DNA of 64,000 nt from Cryptomeria japonica (lineage: Eukaryota > Streptophyta > Pinopsida > Cupressales > Cupressaceae): NCBI RefSeq assembly GCF_030272615.1, contig NC_081410.1, forward strand, positions 224,923,415 through 224,987,414. The letters run 5' to 3'. The notes below the pieces were generated by a model that was not told the origin of the DNA, ran no database searches, and saw only the letters and a list, made by a program, of their open reading frames with translations. This document shows, in pieces, positions 59,901-64,000 of this stretch. The position numbers and the translations under genes are program-made. The first letter of the stretch is position 1, and each line of letters opens with the position of its first letter.

Positions 59901-61876
59901 TCAAATACTTTGCCTTATTACTATTCTCTCCTTTTCTCTTTCTAACTTAAGTAATTCTTCCTCAAAACTTGTTATCCTTTGCTCAAAAACTGATAATGTA
60001 TCAGGTGAGTTAACAAAATTGTTTGCAAGTTTATTGATTTCATCATGTACCTTGCTCATTTTCTTATCTATGTCTACTGTCAAAAAGTTTGTCTTGCAAG
60101 TATCTTTGTACAGAGTTTCAAATTCCTTTAATAAGTTGCATAGTTCTGGTAGAAGTGTGTCAAATTCTCTAGTACACTTCTTTATTTGATCTTCAAAGAA
60201 TTTTTGCTTTTCAATTTCTACCTTATCCTTCAATGTCTCTTCCTTTATTTGCTCAATAGTCACTATGTTCTCAGTGATGTATTTACACAAAGTATCAAGT
60301 TGTCTTAAAGAATCCTTATTGTCTATGTTACAGTTAGGAGCTATTACCTTCAAAATTGGGATTGTGTCATCTATAGCTTTATAAGCCTGTGAACTACAAT
60401 CTATTATCTTTTTTATGGAGTCCAAAAGTACTTCAGTTACATTTGTTGATTTGTAACCTGTTGAGGAGGAACCAACATTATGAATTCCGCTAGTGGAGGA
60501 AGTAACCAATCTTGCAGTGACCTCTGGTAGGTCAGTCTATGTTTACATTTCTTTAAGCAATGGTTTTTGATCTTCTCTTGTTGCCGGTGGCACTATTTCC
60601 ATGTGAACCTGTTCCTGTTTCGGAGCCTGTTGCTCTGCTTGTCTCTCTGTTTGTTGCTCTATTTTAGTCTCAGTCTCTACCTATTGCTCTATGTTATCAA
60701 CTTCAACTTTCCTTTCAGTATTGTCAATGTTGTCAGTTGCCGGTGGCTCACTAGCCATATATGTCTTGCCAGTTGTTTCTTTGTCTATCACAATGTTGAC
60801 CTTTCGTGTATCAACATCAACAGTGTATAGTACCTCAGAATTAGGATTACTATCCTTTATGTCCATACTCTCATCTGTCGGTTGATCTTCAGTAGTTTTT
60901 ACTGGTGATGTAATTTGAGGTGGTGGGGATAAGTTATCTTTTACTTTGATACTCGGAGGTCCACCAACCTTTCCTTCTCCTTTGTCTCTCTCCTTCTGGT
61001 ATACCTTTATTGGTTTAGGGTTCCTGTATTCTTCCTATTTTTCTTTCTCAACAAGAAATATGTCCCGTGCATTTTTTGTTTCCTCTGTTACTTCATTCAC
61101 TCTTCCAACCATTAATGCAATATGTCGGTGTGCAGTAGAGAATACTGACCGGTGGGTGTGTTGATATTCTGATAATTTCTAGATCTACATTCATTTTCTC
61201 TATGACCATACTTATTACAGTTAAAGCATTTTCCATTGAATTTATAAGCATTAGGTTGCCTTACCGGTTTTCTATTATCCTATGTGTTTGCAGTATCGGA
61301 GCTTTCACCAACTTCAAAGCCAAATCCAGAAGTGTCACCTTTAGGCTTTTGATTCTTCAGCAAGTTACCAAGCTCCTCTGAGCTTTTCTTGAATTTTTCT
61401 TTATGTTGATTTGCAGTATCTAGTTCTCTTTCTAAGACTTCTTTCTGCCTCATCAGTTCATTGGAGTCATTCTGAGTGTGCATCAGATCTATTTTCAACA
61501 AATCATTTTCATAGCTAAGTCTTGTGTTTTCATTTGCAGCATCACTTAGTCTTCTAGTCACATCTTCTTCATTCTTCTTTCTATCTTCAATTTCTTTACA
61601 AAATCTCATAGTCATATCCTGCATCTCATTCTTTGTTGTCATGTTCTCTTGTTTCAGCTTGTTTATCATATCATTAAGAGTTTATTTTTCATCATTCTCA
61701 TTTTGCATCTTTTCACAAAGTTCTTTTCTCTTGTTTCTTGAAATAGTAAGATTTTCTTGAAGTGCCTGAATGATATCCTGAGCTGCCTTTAGATCATCTT
61801 CTAGTTTGATATTTTTCAACTTTTATGCATCATAGCCTGAAAGAGCTACTTCTAGTTGCTTCATCAGATTTTCCAT
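59901..61876 (-). pseudogene. Cop5 coiled-coil / zinc-knuckle protein (gag-like)
   Basis: Start at the minus-strand ATG at 61876 (MENLMKQLEVALSGYDA). An N-terminal coiled coil runs to about 61300 (MINKLKQENMTTKNEMQDM, MRQKEVLERELDTANQHKEK). A zinc knuckle CFNCNKYGHRENEC lies at about 61190-61235. After a frameshift near 61140 comes a Lys/Pro/Thr/Glu-rich middle, then a second helical region at 59901-60509 (KMSKVHDEINKLANNFV, EEELLKLEREKERI). Stops near 61827, 61685 and 61042 break it. No standard copia capsid motif is visible. RNA binding through the knuckle is likely; packaging of the element's own RNA is an inference. Confidence 0.7.
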
Positions 61877-61934
61877 ATCTACCGGTGTCAAGATCTTCCT
61901 CAAGTTGTTAGGCTTCTGTAAATAGAGGACCAAG

Positions 61935-61946
61935 CTCTGATACCAG
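61935..61946 (-). other. Cop5 primer-binding site (initiator Met tRNA)
   Basis: Minus-strand TGGTATCAGAGC, two bases from the 5' LTR, a perfect match. Confidence 0.9.
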
Positions 61947-61948
61947 CT

Positions 61949-62753
61949 GTTAGGATTCCCACATATACTGAGAGGGGGGTTGAATCAGTATCTAACCGGT
62001 GAATTGAATTTCTTAACTTAAAACATGTAGAACATATTATAACAGAGTACCAGTATGAAAGAAATAATGTAATAAACAAAATTAAAAGCAACCACATGAA
62101 AAACACACCATAACACAATGATTTAATGAGGAAACCCGGTGTGGGAAAAACCTCGGTGGGATTTGTGACCCACAATATTCACTTACTAGCCAATAAGAGA
62201 ATATTACTGCTACAAGAGGGGCCTGCACATGCAGGAAAGCCAACTACCTAGAGCTCACTGCTCAATGGGAAGTCTCATTGACTTACAATGATGGATTATA
62301 AAAATCTAGTATCTTGTATTGCTTCAGAATAGCATCTATAATGCCAGATCCAGTACCGGTTGCTGCTCTGCTTCTTACATAAATCCTGAACCTATAATTT
62401 GCATAATAGGTCTGCCTTATTTCACCTAAAAATAATCTTCTCACTTTCTTTTTTTTTTTACAAATGTTCTATAATGATCTCTCTTATATAAGAGTCATTT
62501 TACAATGATGCCAAGCCGACTTACAAAGATTTTACAATAATAAACAAAATACAATATAACAAAAATTATGTTAGCCTCTGTGTCGATATGCTTCCTTTCT
62601 CTGCCAGTGCCGGTGGTCTGAGTGCTGGTGTAGAGTCTAATCTTGCTAGTGTCGGTGTAATGCCTTGCCGGTGCCATAGGATTGTAAGGTTGCCATCAAT
62701 GACAAAACCTTCAATCACCTACAATGTCTCATTGGAGTGTGCATATGCCAACA
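61949..62753 (-). repeat. Cop5 5' LTR
   Basis: 805 bp, direct repeat of 58671-59474. Confidence 0.92.
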
Positions 62754-63620
62754 CATACTTTGTCTATCAACTGCCGCTCAATGATATATGATGTCTGACC
62801 AATCAAATACCTGCTCTAGAATACATAGGGCAACTCTACTACATCATCCTCCCACTCCTCCCACTCTCGATATGGCCTCCATACCACACTGTCTATCTCA
62901 TCCATAACCCAATGCCAATACTCTAGCCTCCCAATTCATGGCTGAGAAGTAATCATATCATACAAATGAACATAGCTACACCCATGTCCTCTGCCCCTAA
63001 AGTGTATCAGTCGTGTAACTGACAGATGATCATAAGCCCATACCTGCAACAAGGTCACTCTACATCCTAATCCTGTCGATCCATGATACACAAATTGATG
63101 CAGCTCATAGTATAAGTGTGCCAACAGACACAACCCCCATGCAAACCTGGTGTGCTCAGTCACCAATGTCTCCAGAGTCCTCCCCCATCCCACAACCAAC
63201 CCTCGTGTCACCCTATCCGGACAAAGGAATCCATTGATAACTCTTGCCAACATCGCCGGTAGTGCCAATCCTATCTATGTCATGGTATCCCAAGCCACAG
63301 GTCCAGCCCTCATCTCTAGTCCTGGATCCTAAAACACTCATCTCAGTGCATCCATGTCTCCCTCTCGATTGTAAGGAACTAACCCCCCATCGATAGATAT
63401 CCGCAATATCCTATACACATCCTCCAAGGTGACTATCATCTCACCCATCGACAAATGAAACATGCATGTCTCTGAGTGCCATCTCTCAACTAAAGCAGTC
63501 AGCAATCCCATGCGAACCCGAAACTTAGGCACATACAAAATATATCGCAGTCCCATGACCTCAACTACTGCTCTATCCTCGAATGTCAACTCTGGTCATA
63601 AACTCTGAGTCAAAGGGAAT
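62754..63620 (-). pseudogene. Plant-mobile-domain pseudogene, N-terminal piece
   Basis: Minus-strand LTFEDRAVVEVMGLRYILYV near 63589 is followed by GLLTALVERWHSETCMFHLS and MIVTLEDVYRILRISIDGG, the signature of the plant mobile domain (aminotransferase-like, MAIN-like). It then continues through LCLLAHLYYELHQFVYHGST, VTLLQVWAYDHL and DSVVWRPYREWEEW to the Cop5 insertion point. In-frame stops (for example just before the first block, near 63337 and 62938) mark it as dead. The true start is probably further right but is not recognisable. Confidence 0.8.
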
Positions 63621-63680
63621 CTCTCCCGTGACTCCAGCATCAATAGGTCCTCCTGCAGTCAAGCAAATCAACTGTGTCAA

Positions 63681-63870
63681 TCCTAGTGGCATTCCCAGTT
63701 CATCACAAAGTGCTTCTTTTTGTCCTAGTGCTTATATCTATCATATGGCACTCTATCCTAGTGGTACTCCATGTTCATCACAAAGTGCTATTTTTTGTCC
63801 TAGTGCTTATATCTATCATATGGCACTCTATCCTAGTGGTACTCCCTGTTCATCACAAAGTCCTGCTTTG
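63681..63870. repeat. 75-bp tandem repeat, about 2.5 copies
   Basis: TCCTAGTGG(C/T)A(T/C)TCCC starts at 63681, 63756 and 63831, giving a period of 75 bp. It is open on the plus strand as a 25-residue repeat (PSGTPCSSQSAIFCPSAYIY...), probably by chance. Confidence 0.85.
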
Positions 63871-63919
63871 ATCCTATCTTTTAGGGCACCTACTTGAGTG
63901 TATCCTCTTGAGTAGCTTA

Positions 63920-64000
63920 TCCAATTGACAACGTATGTTCTATCACAGAATTATCAATTTCAGCCTGACCCAATTGGCATCGTATGTTCTATCACAAAAT
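63920..64000. repeat. Short direct repeat at the right edge
   Basis: CCAATTG(A/G)CA(A/T)CGTATGTTC, followed by TATCACA(G/A)AAT, occurs twice about 50 bp apart. It may be the start of another tandem array that runs out of the window. Confidence 0.6.

Larger units (their letters stand above)
58671..62753 (-). mobile_element. Cop5: non-autonomous copia-like element with coiled-coil gag only
   Basis: LTRs at 58671-59474 (3') and 61949-62753 (5'), PBS, and serial polypurine tracts. The flanking duplication is CATAT (58666-58670) / CATAC (62754-62758), four of five bases matching. The 2.47-kb internal region carries one broken ORF and no trace of protease, integrase, RT or RNase H. LTR ends and 3' untranslated sequence match Cop1, Cop3 and Cop4, so mobilisation by their proteins is likely. 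It interrupts the plant-mobile-domain pseudogene. Confidence 0.9.

Noticed and set aside
4348-62753. Common minus orientation of four related copia elements as a functional signal
   Set aside because: Four elements in one orientation is not unlikely by chance.

Overview
This 64 kb window is transposon-packed nuclear DNA of a seed plant with a large genome. The evidence is stacked Ty1/copia and Ty3/gypsy Tat-type LTR elements, primer-binding sites matching plant tRNAs, and a plant-mobile-domain pseudogene. I see no intact host gene, no rRNA or tRNA gene and nothing bacterial. A gymnosperm, probably a conifer, is my best guess from the style of the elements, but the sequence alone does not prove it.

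Layout. 1-24058 holds two giant LTRs on the minus strand. LTR A (right edge 24058) is interrupted at 3700/3701 by a related LTR B, which runs off the left edge. It is also interrupted by three copia elements: Cop1 (4348-9027, TSD TCATG), Cop2 (11455-17455, plus strand, TSD GTATG) and Cop3 (17944-23756, TSD TATTA). 24059-26945 is unassigned. 26951-44904 is one complete giant Tat-type gypsy element of about 18 kb, flanked by the TSD ACTTT, with two LTRs of about 5.9 kb around a decayed gag-pol. 45950-47225 is a broken coiled-coil ORF. Cop4 (47241 to about 50290) is a copia fragment keeping LTR, RNase H and RT. About 50290-57240 is a second gypsy element (Tat2) that has lost RT, RNase H and the integrase core. 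57690-63620 is a plant-mobile-domain pseudogene split by Cop5 (58671-62753), a non-autonomous copia-like element that encodes only a coiled-coil/zinc-knuckle protein.

The most unusual content is inside the giant LTRs. All three copies (A, B and the giant element's pair) share one plan in U3: LTR start, a first block of short palindromes, a spacer of about 270-300 bp, a longer second block, then a roughly 1,200-codon ORF of unrecognised family, and (seen in the giant element) a TATA box downstream of the ORF. In the giant element the palindromes are mostly exactly 30 nt, centred on TTTAAA, with arms that differ from unit to unit but pair within each unit. In A and B the arms and cores are different sequences, yet the two-block layout is kept.

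The giant element also carries an extra RNase H-like domain between protease and RT. Most in-frame stops in the window are explained by single C-to-T or G-to-A changes, as expected for methylated, silenced elements. The four same-family copia elements (Cop1, 3, 4, 5) differ in which part of pol they have lost, which suggests mobilisation in trans.
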